Assembly (NCBI GenBank): GCA_016283935.1
Contig: JAEENX010000013.1
Coordinates: forward strand, 161,759 to 225,758
From: Bacilli bacterium
GTDB taxonomy: Bacteria > Bacillota_I > Bacilli_A > RF39 > UBA660
Length of the DNA: 64,000 nucleotides
Reading direction: 5' to 3'
Within the stretch, counting starts at the first letter, position 1, and each line of letters begins with the position of its first letter. The position numbers and the translations under genes were made by a program. This document shows positions 19,277 through 28,381 of the stretch, in pieces. Below the pieces are notes generated by a model, which searched no databases, was not told where the DNA came from, and saw only the letters and a list, made by a program, of their open reading frames with translations.

Positions 19277-21689
19277 CAGTATCACCTTCTTCTGTATTAT
19301 TATCAACAATAGTTACATTTCTTATATCTGAGTCTTTTCTAAAACAAATATCTCTATATTTACAATAATCACATCCATTATGATATCTATCTTTAAATGG
19401 ATTGATTTTAAAGTTTCCATCGCTTGTATTATTTATACATTCAGTTATAAGATTTTCTATTACTTTATATAATTCATCTTCTTCTTCATATGAAATCATT
19501 CTTCCTGGATATCTCCATTCACCATCGTTTTTCTTAGATAATCCAGATATAATTTCTGATTTATCATAGCTATCATCAAATTCTCTTAACTTAGATTCAT
19601 CATCTAATGATAAACCGTCTAATTTTAAATCACCAGATTTAATTTCTTCATATGTTTTATTTTTATTTGTTTTGTTTCTATATACTAATCCTTTTAATAT
19701 ATGTTGTAGGTACATACCAACTATATTTGTGTTTGAATTATCATTCTTTAATAGATATAAATATATTGGTAATTGGATATCTATACCATATTCAAAATAT
19801 TTTCTATTAATTGTTGCTGATGTTCCTGTTTTATAATCAATAATAATTACATCGTTGTTAATAAATATACACTTATCAACAACGCCTTTTATAATTGATT
19901 TAATATTAGTATTTAATCCTAATTCATCTGTACTTTTTTCAATATATTTTTCATGCCATTCATCTTTAATATCATGTTCTGAATGCTTATATTGTTCTCT
20001 TATTGTATTAATTATAAAATGTAATTCATCTTTTACTTTATCAACATAGAATTCTTCTTTTTTAGTATATGGTAAATTCTTTTTATTTTCGTTTATATAT
20101 TGATAATATACATCATCAATATCTTTTGTTTCATCAGTTATACATTCTTCCATTACTTTATGGAATGCACTTCCTATAAAAGTACTAAATGTAGTTTCAA
20201 ATTCTTCTAATCTATAGAAATAATCTAAGTAAAATCTAAATGGACATTTATAATATGTAGATATAGTAGAGTAGGAATAACCTTTAGCAGATAATTTTTC
20301 TTTTACTTTATCTTGGTTTAATTTATCAAATGCATTTGAATATTCTTTATATGGTATATCATATGATTTATGTAATATTGATAATTCTTCAGAAGTCTCA
20401 TTAAATTTAATTAAACCATCTAATTTATCACCAAATAATAATTTATTTAAATCATCACAGAAGTTTGAATATTTTATAGTTTCTTCTTTTAAGACAATAT
20501 TTTCACCATCTATTAATGTTGATGGTAAGTATGTACTAGATATACTTACATCTTTTAATGTAATACATAAATTCTTTATATTTTTTACTGCAATAGAATA
20601 TCTTAATTTAGATGATGTATTTTTATCTAATGTAGTTTCCATCAATGATGGTTTAATAGCATCTTCAATATATTCTTCATCTCTATAAGATTTAGGAATA
20701 CTTTTTTGATTAAATCCTAATAAGAATACATATTCATCATCAAAGAAAATATTATCAAGAATATCAGTTGTAACAATTTCATTTTCAAAATGATCATTTG
20801 AAATTGATATTGTCTTTAATTCTGCAGCAATTAAATCTTTAATTTCTATATAAGAATCAGTCCAATAGTAAGTATTAATTAGATTAGATAATTTATTATA
20901 TATTTTTGAATTATATGTATTATTATCAGTATCATATTTAATTCTAATCTTATATAATAGTTTATCCATATTATCAGATAAATTATCTAAGAAATATTTT
21001 CCAATTGTTGTATCACTTAGTTTCATATCTCCTTTAAGATAAACTGGTATTTTATATAATCCAAATATTTTCTTAATACTAAAATAATATTCTTGATTAT
21101 AGTTAGCCAAATATATTTTATTTAAAGAGATTCCTTGATTGATTAGTTCAGATATTTTTTCAGCAACATATATAACTTCATCTTCAAGAGTAGGTAATTT
21201 AATTGCTTCATGTTTATAAGAATTGAACTCAGGATTTAATGAAATAACATCTATATGTTTTGAAACTAATTCTAATAAATAATCTTGTAGTTTATTTATT
21301 GAAGTAAAACCATATATATACATTTTTGATTTTGATTTTAATAGATTAATAAATAATGGATCTTCTATTAATAACTCATTTACTTTTAAATCATTTTTTA
21401 TATTTAATATTTTATTCAATTTATTTCCTTTATAAGATTCTTCATTTAAATAATATGTATTATTTATAAAATCTTTAGCTGTTTCATATGATACAGATTC
21501 TGATTTCATTACATGATAAATTGCGTCACTTTTATAATCATATAAAAGACCAACTTTTAAATCTCTAAAAGTCATTAATTTTATATTAATTAATAACTTA
21601 TTATCATTAATATATTTTAGTATTTTATTCTTTATATTATTAGGTACTAAAAGAATTGAATTATTGTCTAAAGTCTTAAGAAAATCCAT
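19269..21689 (-). CDS. addB: AddB-type helicase-exonuclease subunit (short)
   Basis: 'YYKCPFRFYLDYFYRLEE', nuclease 'DVIIIDYKTGTSATI', Fe-S type 'CDYCKYRDIC'; overlaps addA start. Confidence 0.88.
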   Translation of the reverse strand: MDFLKTLDNNSILLVPNNIKNKILKYINDNKLLINIKLMTFRDLKVGLLYDYKSDAIYHVMKSESVSYETAKDFINNTYYLNEESYKGNKLNKILNIKNDLKVNELLIEDPLFINLLKSKSKMYIYGFTSINKLQDYLLELVSKHIDVISLNPEFNSYKHEAIKLPTLEDEVIYVAEKISELINQGISLNKIYLANYNQEYYFSIKKIFGLYKIPVYLKGDMKLSDTTIGKYFLDNLSDNMDKLLYKIRIKYDTDNNTYNSKIYNKLSNLINTYYWTDSYIEIKDLIAAELKTISISNDHFENEIVTTDILDNIFFDDEYVFLLGFNQKSIPKSYRDEEYIEDAIKPSLMETTLDKNTSSKLRYSIAVKNIKNLCITLKDVSISSTYLPSTLIDGENIVLKEETIKYSNFCDDLNKLLFGDKLDGLIKFNETSEELSILHKSYDIPYKEYSNAFDKLNQDKVKEKLSAKGYSYSTISTYYKCPFRFYLDYFYRLEEFETTFSTFIGSAFHKVMEECITDETKDIDDVYYQYINENKKNLPYTKKEEFYVDKVKDELHFIINTIREQYKHSEHDIKDEWHEKYIEKSTDELGLNTNIKSIIKGVVDKCIFINNDVIIIDYKTGTSATINRKYFEYGIDIQLPIYLYLLKNDNSNTNIVGMYLQHILKGLVYRNKTNKNKTYEEIKSGDLKLDGLSLDDESKLREFDDSYDKSEIISGLSKKNDGEWRYPGRMISYEEEDELYKVIENLITECINNTSDGNFKINPFKDRYHNGCDYCKYRDICFRKDSDIRNVTIVDNNTEEGDTDE

Positions 21690-21730
21690 ATAAAATCACC
21701 TATATATATTATACAATAAAAAAAGGAACA

Positions 21731-22093
21731 TTACGCTCCTTTTTCGAATTTAGTTATTGATTCATATGCTCCAAGATTATATGATTTATATCCATTTTCA
21801 ATAAGTATATTATATGCTGTAGTACTTCTTTTTCCTGATCTACAATATACAATTATTGTTTTATTTTTATCTAGTTCATTTAATCTTGATTGAATTTCAT
21901 CAACAGGTATATTAATTGAATCTTTAACATGACCTGTTTCATATTCCTCTTTAGTTCTTACATCAACAATTGTGTAATTATTTTCTTCAACGATTCTATC
22001 TAATTCAGATATTTGTTTTTGACAACCTGACATAAGCATCATAATGTTTACTAAAGCAATTGCAGTTAATATTATAATTGGTAATTTTTTCAT
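21731..22093 (-). CDS. rhodanese-domain lipoprotein
   Basis: Lipobox 'MLMSGC' and 'IIVYCRSGKRSTTAYNIL'; start MKKLPII at 22093. Confidence 0.88.
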   Translation of the reverse strand: MKKLPIIILTAIALVNIMMLMSGCQKQISELDRIVEENNYTIVDVRTKEEYETGHVKDSINIPVDEIQSRLNELDKNKTIIVYCRSGKRSTTAYNILIENGYKSYNLGAYESITKFEKGA

Positions 22094-22094
22094 A

Positions 22095-23039
22095 TTATGC
22101 TTTATTTGCGCCATATTCTGATGTGAATCCAAAATATGTTTCCATAGATATCCAGTCGCCATTATTATATAACTTTTCAGCTAGTTCAGTTCCTACATAT
22201 CTGAAATGCCATGATTCATACATATATCCTGTTTCATTCTCTTTTCCTTTAACATATCTTAATATAAATCCATATTTATAAGCATTTTCAGATAACCATT
22301 TAGCTTCATCAGTATTATCGAATCCATTTGTAATACATGGTTTGTTAGTAGCACATACATCGAATGCTAATCCAGTTTGATGTTCTGAATAACCAGGTCT
22401 TGCAGAGTATCTATCAGCAGCAGCTTTTCCATCTCTATTAACATAGTTGTTATAGATTGATTTTTGAGTATTATATGATCTGAATCCTGATTGAGCCCAC
22501 ATATTATATCCTTTTTCTGATTTAGCAGCAGCAAACATTTTATCAGCAGCAGCCTTAACAGTTGCATTTAAACTTCCTGGATTATAAGTTTCTGGTAAAT
22601 CATATGTTTTGTTAGCTACTAAATAACCATCTATATAATAGATACCATCTACATTTTTTATTTCATATCCTTTTGAAGTTTTACCAATTACTTCTCCACC
22701 AGTTGGAGTAAGAATTTTATCATAGTTATATGAACTTGCTTTAGTAGTTTTCTTTGTTGTAGTTGTTTCAGTTACTTTAGTAGTATTTTCTTTTGTAGTA
22801 GTTACTTCAGTAGTAGTAGTTTTATTATCTTTTTTATCATCTTTATTTAAAGTGTTTTCATATACTAATTTAAAAGCAAATCCTAAAAACAATAGTATAA
22901 AAAACATTAAGAAAGATATAGCTAATGCTCTTACATATTGTTTTTTCTTTTTGGTTTTATATGTAACAAATCTTATTAAATATAAGATTGGTATAATTGC
23001 TGATATAGCAATATAAATAAGTGTAATTTTATCAAACAT
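22095..23039 (-). CDS. D-alanyl-D-alanine carboxypeptidase, VanY/M15 family
   Basis: 'SGFRSYNTQKSIYNNYV', 'ARPGYSEHQTGLAFDV', 'ESWHFRYVG'; N-terminal TM and Thr-rich linker. Confidence 0.92.
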   Translation of the reverse strand: MFDKITLIYIAISAIIPILYLIRFVTYKTKKKKQYVRALAISFLMFFILLFLGFAFKLVYENTLNKDDKKDNKTTTTEVTTTKENTTKVTETTTTKKTTKASSYNYDKILTPTGGEVIGKTSKGYEIKNVDGIYYIDGYLVANKTYDLPETYNPGSLNATVKAAADKMFAAAKSEKGYNMWAQSGFRSYNTQKSIYNNYVNRDGKAAADRYSARPGYSEHQTGLAFDVCATNKPCITNGFDNTDEAKWLSENAYKYGFILRYVKGKENETGYMYESWHFRYVGTELAEKLYNNGDWISMETYFGFTSEYGANKA

Positions 23040-23040
23040 A

Positions 23041-23766
23041 TTATTTCACCTTAATTTCTTTAAATACTTTACCAATTGGTTCTCTTATAACTAATGTAGC
23101 TAATTCATCGTATGATGTCGCATCCTTATTAATTATTATTAAATTTTTACCGTTGAAAAATCTGATTAATCCAGCTGCTGGATATACATTAAGAGAAGTA
23201 CCACCAATTATTAATGTATCGGCTTCTAGTATATTAGCTATAGCTAAATTCATATCTTGATCATTTAAAGCTTCTTCATATAAGACAACATTTGGTTTTA
23301 TAATTCCTCCACATTCGCATTTTGGAATATCATTTTTATATCTTAATACATAATCTATATCATATTGTTTATTACAATCAATACAATGATTTTTATATAC
23401 TGTTCCATGTAATGTTATTACATTTTTAGAACCGGCCATTTCGTGTAATCCATCAATATTTTGTGTAATTATACATTTTAACTTGCCTGCATCTTCTAAT
23501 TCTTTTAGTTTTAAATGGCAATCGTTTGGTTTAACATCTAGGTTTATCATTTTATCAAAATAGAATTTATAAAATTCTTTTGTGTTATTAAAAAAGAATC
23601 TACTTGAAAGTATTTCTTCAGGAGGATAATCATATTTTTGATTATATAGACCATCTTGTGATCTGAAATCTGGAATACCACTTTCTGTTGATACGCCAGC
23701 ACCACCGAAAAATACTATGCCAGTAGATTCATTTATGATTTTTTGTAATTCTTTTATTTTATCCAT
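23041..23766 (-). CDS. Sir2-family NAD-dependent deacetylase
   Basis: 'GAGVSTESGIPDFRS', 'TQNIDGLHEMAGS', 'LHGT', zinc Cys pairs. Confidence 0.94.
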   Translation of the reverse strand: MDKIKELQKIINESTGIVFFGGAGVSTESGIPDFRSQDGLYNQKYDYPPEEILSSRFFFNNTKEFYKFYFDKMINLDVKPNDCHLKLKELEDAGKLKCIITQNIDGLHEMAGSKNVITLHGTVYKNHCIDCNKQYDIDYVLRYKNDIPKCECGGIIKPNVVLYEEALNDQDMNLAIANILEADTLIIGGTSLNVYPAAGLIRFFNGKNLIIINKDATSYDELATLVIREPIGKVFKEIKVK

Positions 23767-24578
23767 TATTTTTTTCTGATTGAATTAACAATGATAACTA
23801 TAATACCAACTAATTCAACAACTAATGCACCAATTACTAAATAATTTGTAATTGTATAAGATAAATCTAGTGAACCAGTTAAATATGTAGTTAATACTAA
23901 TATTAATAATCCAATTATAACAATTAAAATACCTAGATCTGTTAATTTTTCTTTTTTCTCGTTTATAGAAGCAATTTTCTTTTCTTTTTTAATTTCTTCT
24001 TTAATTTCATTTAATTCTTCAGTTACTTCTTTTTCTTCTTTAACAGCATCAGCAATTTGATCTCTTTCTTCTTTTGTATCAACAGCTTCAGGAGCAACTT
24101 CTTTAGGATTAAAATCTTTTTCGTTTATATGTTCTAATACTTTTTCTACTTCAGTTTTAGTTTCTACTTTTTTAGCTTTTGGAGCTTTTTTGATTTCAAC
24201 TTTAACTTCTTCTTTAACTTCTTCTTTTTTAGGTTCAACAACTTTAGGTGCTACTTTTGGAGTAGCAGTCTTTTTAACTTGTTGTTTTTTCTTTTGTTGA
24301 TTGTTAACTTTTTTCTTATTGCCATTTTGATTATTAGTCTTTTTGATTGGCATTTCTAAAGTGTTTTCTAATTTTTTATTAGCATTTACTTTATTAGCAT
24401 TATTTGCTTTTTTAGGAGCATTATTTACTTTCTTTTTTGTATTGTTTGTATTAGTTTTTTTCTTTGTTGCTCCATTTGAAGTTTTGTTAGTATTGTTTGC
24501 TTTTTTAGGAGCATTATTTACTTTCTTTTTTGAAGTATTAGTACTAGTTTTTTTCTTGTTTTCAGATTCGTTTGCCAT
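23766..24578 (-). CDS. Lys/Asn-rich low-complexity protein with C-terminal TMs
   Basis: 'KKKVNNAPKKANN' repeats; two hydrophobic segments at C-terminus. Confidence 0.7.
   Translation of the reverse strand: MANESENKKKTSTNTSKKKVNNAPKKANNTNKTSNGATKKKTNTNNTKKKVNNAPKKANNANKVNANKKLENTLEMPIKKTNNQNGNKKKVNNQQKKKQQVKKTATPKVAPKVVEPKKEEVKEEVKVEIKKAPKAKKVETKTEVEKVLEHINEKDFNPKEVAPEAVDTKEERDQIADAVKEEKEVTEELNEIKEEIKKEKKIASINEKKEKLTDLGILIVIIGLLILVLTTYLTGSLDLSYTITNYLVIGALVVELVGIIVIIVNSIRKK
24403..24532. repeat. 93-nt-offset direct duplication (31 codons) in the Lys/Asn-rich ORF
   Basis: 37-nt TTTGCTTTTTTAGGAGCATTATTTACTTTCTTTTTTG present at 24403-24439 and 24496-24532. Confidence 0.9.
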
Positions 24579-24694
24579 TCTGATTCACCTCTAAATTATT
24601 ATATAATATAACAACAGTAAAAAACAAGACGAAAGGGGTTAGTTTTATTTACTTTTACTATTTCTTTTTTTATAATAAAACTGCAGGTGAAAAT

Positions 24695-25345
24695 ATGAAA
24701 AAAAGTGATAAGTTAGATATTATATACGAAGATAAAAATATATTAGTTGTAAATAAACCAGCTCATATGTTATGTGTTCAAACTGATAAGGGTGTATCTG
24801 TTACTTTATATAATAAGGTATATGAATATTTACATAAGAAAAATCAAAAAGTATTTATAGTTCATAGATTAGATAAAGATACTTCTGGATTAGTTTTATT
24901 TGCTAAGAATGAAGACTTAAAAAACAAGTTACAAGATAATTGGAATGATATAGTAAAAGTTAGAGAATACTATACAGTTGTAGAAGGTTCTGTTAAAGAA
25001 GATAAAGGAACTATTAAGCAATATTTAAAAGAAAATAAACAATTAAAGACATATGTATCCAAAGATGGTAAGTTAGCAATTACTCATTTTGAAGTTATGA
25101 AAAGAAGTAAGAATTATACTATATTAAAAATATTAATTGATACTGGTAGAAAGAATCAAATAAGAGTAGCTATGGAATCTATTGGACATCCAATATTTGG
25201 AGATACTAAATACGGAAGTACTAAAAATCCACTTAGAAGAATGTGCTTACATGCATCAAGATTAGTACTTATTAATCCGATTACACATAAAGAAATGGAA
25301 TTTGTATCAAAAATTCCTAAAGAATTTGATATATTTGCATCTTAA
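24695..25345 (+). CDS. RluA-family pseudouridine synthase
   Basis: 'VHRLDKDTSGLVLFAKN' and 'GRKNQIRVAMESIGHPIFGDTKYG'. Confidence 0.94.
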   Translation: MKKSDKLDIIYEDKNILVVNKPAHMLCVQTDKGVSVTLYNKVYEYLHKKNQKVFIVHRLDKDTSGLVLFAKNEDLKNKLQDNWNDIVKVREYYTVVEGSVKEDKGTIKQYLKENKQLKTYVSKDGKLAITHFEVMKRSKNYTILKILIDTGRKNQIRVAMESIGHPIFGDTKYGSTKNPLRRMCLHASRLVLINPITHKEMEFVSKIPKEFDIFAS

Positions 25346-25361
25346 AAGATGCATTTTTTTA
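25337..25361 (+). terminator. intrinsic terminator
   Basis: GCATCTT AAA AGATGC then T7. Confidence 0.75.
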
Positions 25362-25414
25362 TGTAATAGTGTATAATTTTAATGGTTAAAAAACTGAAGG
25401 GAGTGATATTTTAA

Positions 25415-25489
25415 ATGGACACGGATTATTACAGTAACAAAAATATTAAAATATTATTCTCGGAGGTTTTATATGGAAGAAAGAATTAG
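25415..25489 (+). promoter_or_regulatory. candidate 24-codon leader ORF overlapping the mgtE start
   Basis: MDTDYYSNKNIKILFSEVLYGRKN*, preceded by AAGGGAGTG; mgtE RBS CGGAGG lies inside it. Confidence 0.45.
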
Positions 25490-26807
25490 AACTTTACTAG
25501 AAGAAAAAAACTATAAAGTATTAAAAATAGAATTATCAGAAATGAATAATTCTGACTTAGCTGAAATACTTGAAAATTTTGAACCAAATGAACTAATCAC
25601 TTTATTTAGATTAATGAAAAAAGATGATCAAGTAGAAGTATTTGCATTATTTGATAGTAATTTTTCTTCTGAATTATTAAGTTATTTTACTGATAAAGAA
25701 AAAGTATCATTAATTGAAGAGATGTCAACAGATGATGCCGTTGACGTACTAGAAGAAATGCCAGCAAATATTGTTGATAAGATACTTAGAAAATGTGATG
25801 CTGAAACAAGAAAAGATGTTAATAAACTTTTAAATTATAAAGAAGATTCTGCTGGTTCTTTAATGACAGTTGAATATGCAGAAATTAAAGGAAATGCAAC
25901 AGTTAGACAAGCAATTGATTACTTAAAGAAAGAACAAGATGAATTAGAAACTATTAACTACTTATTCGTTGTTGATGAAAAAAGAAAATTAAATGGTATA
26001 GTTCATTTAAAAGATTTATTATTTGCATCTCCTAAAAACAAGATTAAAACTATCATGGAAGAAATAGAGGTTTATGCAATAACATCAATGGACCAAGAAG
26101 AAGTAGCAGTTCTTTTCCAAAAGTATGATATTAACATTATGCCAGTTGTTGATTCTGAAAAGAGATTAGTTGGTATCATTACTATCGATGATGTTGTCGA
26201 TGTATTAGAAGAAGAAGCAACAGAAGATATGAAAAAGATGGCTGCCATCATTCCAGTTGATAAGCCATATGATAAAACTTCTGTATTTGAAACATTTAAA
26301 GCAAGAATTCCATGGCTACTTTTATTAATGGTATCAGCAACATTTACTGGAGCAATTATTACAGGTTTTGAATCTAAGTTAGCAAGCATGACAATACTAA
26401 CAGCATTCATTCCAATGCTAATGGATACAGGTGGAAATGCAGGTGGGCAATCATCAGTTTCTATCATTCGTGCTTTATCATTAAATCAAATTGAGTTTAA
26501 AGATATATTCAAAGTTGTATTTAAAGAATTTAGAGTTGCTATCTTATGTTCTGTTGTATTAGGTATATGTAATTTTATCAAATTAATGTTATTAGATAGA
26601 GTAGGACTAACTGTAGCATTAGCTGTATGCACTACATTATGTATTACAGTTATAATAGCTAAATTCATTGGAACCATATTACCAATATGTGCTAAGAAAA
26701 TAGGATTTGACCCAGCAGTAATGGCATCTCCATTTATTACTACAATAGTTGATGCATGTAGTTTATTAGTATATTTCCAAGTGGCTACTATGATTATTGG
26801 ACTATAA
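25473..26807 (+). CDS. mgtE: MgtE-type magnesium transporter
   Basis: CBS pair ('INIMPVVDSEKRLVGIITIDDVVDVLEEEATEDM') and 'PMLMDTGGNAGGQSSVSIIRAL' TM region. Confidence 0.95.
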   Translation: MEERIRTLLEEKNYKVLKIELSEMNNSDLAEILENFEPNELITLFRLMKKDDQVEVFALFDSNFSSELLSYFTDKEKVSLIEEMSTDDAVDVLEEMPANIVDKILRKCDAETRKDVNKLLNYKEDSAGSLMTVEYAEIKGNATVRQAIDYLKKEQDELETINYLFVVDEKRKLNGIVHLKDLLFASPKNKIKTIMEEIEVYAITSMDQEEVAVLFQKYDINIMPVVDSEKRLVGIITIDDVVDVLEEEATEDMKKMAAIIPVDKPYDKTSVFETFKARIPWLLLLMVSATFTGAIITGFESKLASMTILTAFIPMLMDTGGNAGGQSSVSIIRALSLNQIEFKDIFKVVFKEFRVAILCSVVLGICNFIKLMLLDRVGLTVALAVCTTLCITVIIAKFIGTILPICAKKIGFDPAVMASPFITTIVDACSLLVYFQVATMIIGL

Positions 26808-26834
26808 AAAAACACGTATTACTACGTGTTTTAT
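26808..26834. terminator. bidirectional terminator
   Basis: AAAACACGTA TTAC TACGTGTTTT between convergent genes. Confidence 0.75.
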
Positions 26835-27332
26835 TTATGCACAAATTTCTAATAAATCTAATAGGCTAAAAACTGTATCGTATTCTTTATATGTTTTATT
26901 AGTAAAATATAAACCAGTACCTCCAGCTTTTTGCCATTCATCAATATTATCTTTAAGATCATCGATTAATACTGAATTATTGATTTCATCAGCATAATTT
27001 GATTTATTTTCATAAGCAGGAACTCCAATAAATGGAATAGTAATTCCACAGCTTTGTAGGAATTCTCTTTTAATTCTTGCTTCATAATCATTATTTACTT
27101 TTGATAATATTCGTATATCTATTTTATCTTGTACTTTTTTTAAAATCTCAAGTGAATTGTTGATAGCCCTCTTTTTATTAATTACGTCTGATACATTCAT
27201 GTATCTAAATAATCTTCCATCATCGCATGTAAGATTATATTTAGCTCTAACATATCTATATATTGGCATTGTATCTAATATAACACCATCAAAATCTATA
27301 TAGAATGTTTGATCTTTATTTATAACAGACAT
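26835..27332 (-). CDS. HAD-like hydrolase
   Basis: 'FYIDFDGVILDTMP' motif I and 'NSVLIDDLKDNIDEW' motif IV. Confidence 0.75.
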   Translation of the reverse strand: MSVINKDQTFYIDFDGVILDTMPIYRYVRAKYNLTCDDGRLFRYMNVSDVINKKRAINNSLEILKKVQDKIDIRILSKVNNDYEARIKREFLQSCGITIPFIGVPAYENKSNYADEINNSVLIDDLKDNIDEWQKAGGTGLYFTNKTYKEYDTVFSLLDLLEICA

Positions 27333-27556
27333 TATAGTAATTTATCAGCTTCATCATCAACATATTCTAAAATATCGCCAGGTTGGCATTTTAATATTTT
27401 ACAAATACGTTCTAATGTTGAAAATCTGATGGCTTTTGCCTTTCCAGTTTTTAAATTACTCATATTAGCATTAGTTATACCAACATTTTGAGCTAATTCA
27501 TTTAAACTAACTTTTCTATCAGCCATAACTCTATCAAGTCTAATAACAATACCCAT
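27332..27556 (-). CDS. XRE-family HTH regulator (YozG-like)
   Basis: 'MGIVIRLDRVMADRKVSLNELAQNVGITNANMSNLKTGKAKAIRFSTLERICKILKCQPGDILEY'. Confidence 0.9.
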   Translation of the reverse strand: MGIVIRLDRVMADRKVSLNELAQNVGITNANMSNLKTGKAKAIRFSTLERICKILKCQPGDILEYVDDEADKLL

Positions 27557-27609
27557 TTTATCATCCACTTTCTTATTATATTATAACATATAATTATTGA
27601 TAATCAATA

Positions 27610-27849
27610 TTATTTTTTGTAATTTTCATAATAATCTCTTTCTTGTAAAACATCTAAAAGATTATTGATAATATCGTCTCCAGTTTCATTGAATATTTCT
27701 TCTAATTCGAATATTAATTCTCCAAGATTCTTACAATTAACATAATCAACATTATAGTTTTCTAATATATCAATTTGTTCTTGTGAAAGACTCAATGTTT
27801 TATTAACTTTCTTTAACATTGTATATTCAGGATTAATTTCAACATCCAT
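27610..27849 (-). CDS. small hypothetical protein
   Basis: Start MDVEINPEY at 27849 fits better than upstream extension. Confidence 0.55.
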   Translation of the reverse strand: MDVEINPEYTMLKKVNKTLSLSQEQIDILENYNVDYVNCKNLGELIFELEEIFNETGDDIINNLLDVLQERDYYENYKK

Positions 27850-27892
27850 ATATAACACCTCGCATATATAATAACATAAAAAAAGATGGTTA

Positions 27893-28261
27893 TTAACCAC
27901 CTAATACACTTGAAACGTCGAAATTACCGATAAAGAAATATCCAGCAGCTACTATTATTGCAAATAGTAACATAAAGAATAAAACTGGTAAGAAATCAGT
28001 AATTTTAATCTTGCTATTTTTCTTTTTCTTTTCAGCAATGTTTTTAACAACTTCTGAAGCATGTTCTACTTTTTCTTCTTTAACATTTTTATTAGATAAA
28101 ACATCATTTAGAGGAATTAATCTAGTATCTACTAATTCTTCGTCTGTATCATAGTATTTTTCGCCATGAACTGATATAAGAACTTTTTCAACTTGATCAT
28201 CAAAATCATCTACTAAATTATTGTTAACATCAAATATTTTAATAGTTTGAGTATCATTCAT
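27893..28261 (-). CDS. hypothetical protein with C-terminal TM
   Basis: 'FLPVLFFMLLFAIIVAAGYFFIG' TM; AGGAGGAA RBS upstream. Confidence 0.65.
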   Translation of the reverse strand: MNDTQTIKIFDVNNNLVDDFDDQVEKVLISVHGEKYYDTDEELVDTRLIPLNDVLSNKNVKEEKVEHASEVVKNIAEKKKKNSKIKITDFLPVLFFMLLFAIIVAAGYFFIGNFDVSSVLGG

Positions 28262-28325
28262 AAATCATTCCTCCTACGATAAGAATAATATCACAAAATA
28301 TATTTAAATACAATAAGATAATTTA

Positions 28326-28355
28326 TTGATTTTAGTACCAAAACTATGGTATTAT
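28326..28355 (+). promoter_or_regulatory. candidate promoter for the three-gene operon
   Basis: TTGATT-18-TATTAT; spacer contains an imperfect inverted repeat AGTACCA...TATGGTATT. Confidence 0.5.
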
Positions 28356-28381
28356 TTATATATAATAAGGAGGTAGTTAAT

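Noticed and set aside
24343-24594. Plus-strand ORF opposite the Lys/Asn-rich gene
   Set aside because: Low-complexity Phe/Leu antisense reading of Lys codons; no RBS or family features.
25346-25472. M-box riboswitch upstream of mgtE
   Set aside because: Only ~127 nt between genes, part of it occupied by the rluA-family terminator and a short ORF; no M-box-like conserved segments seen.
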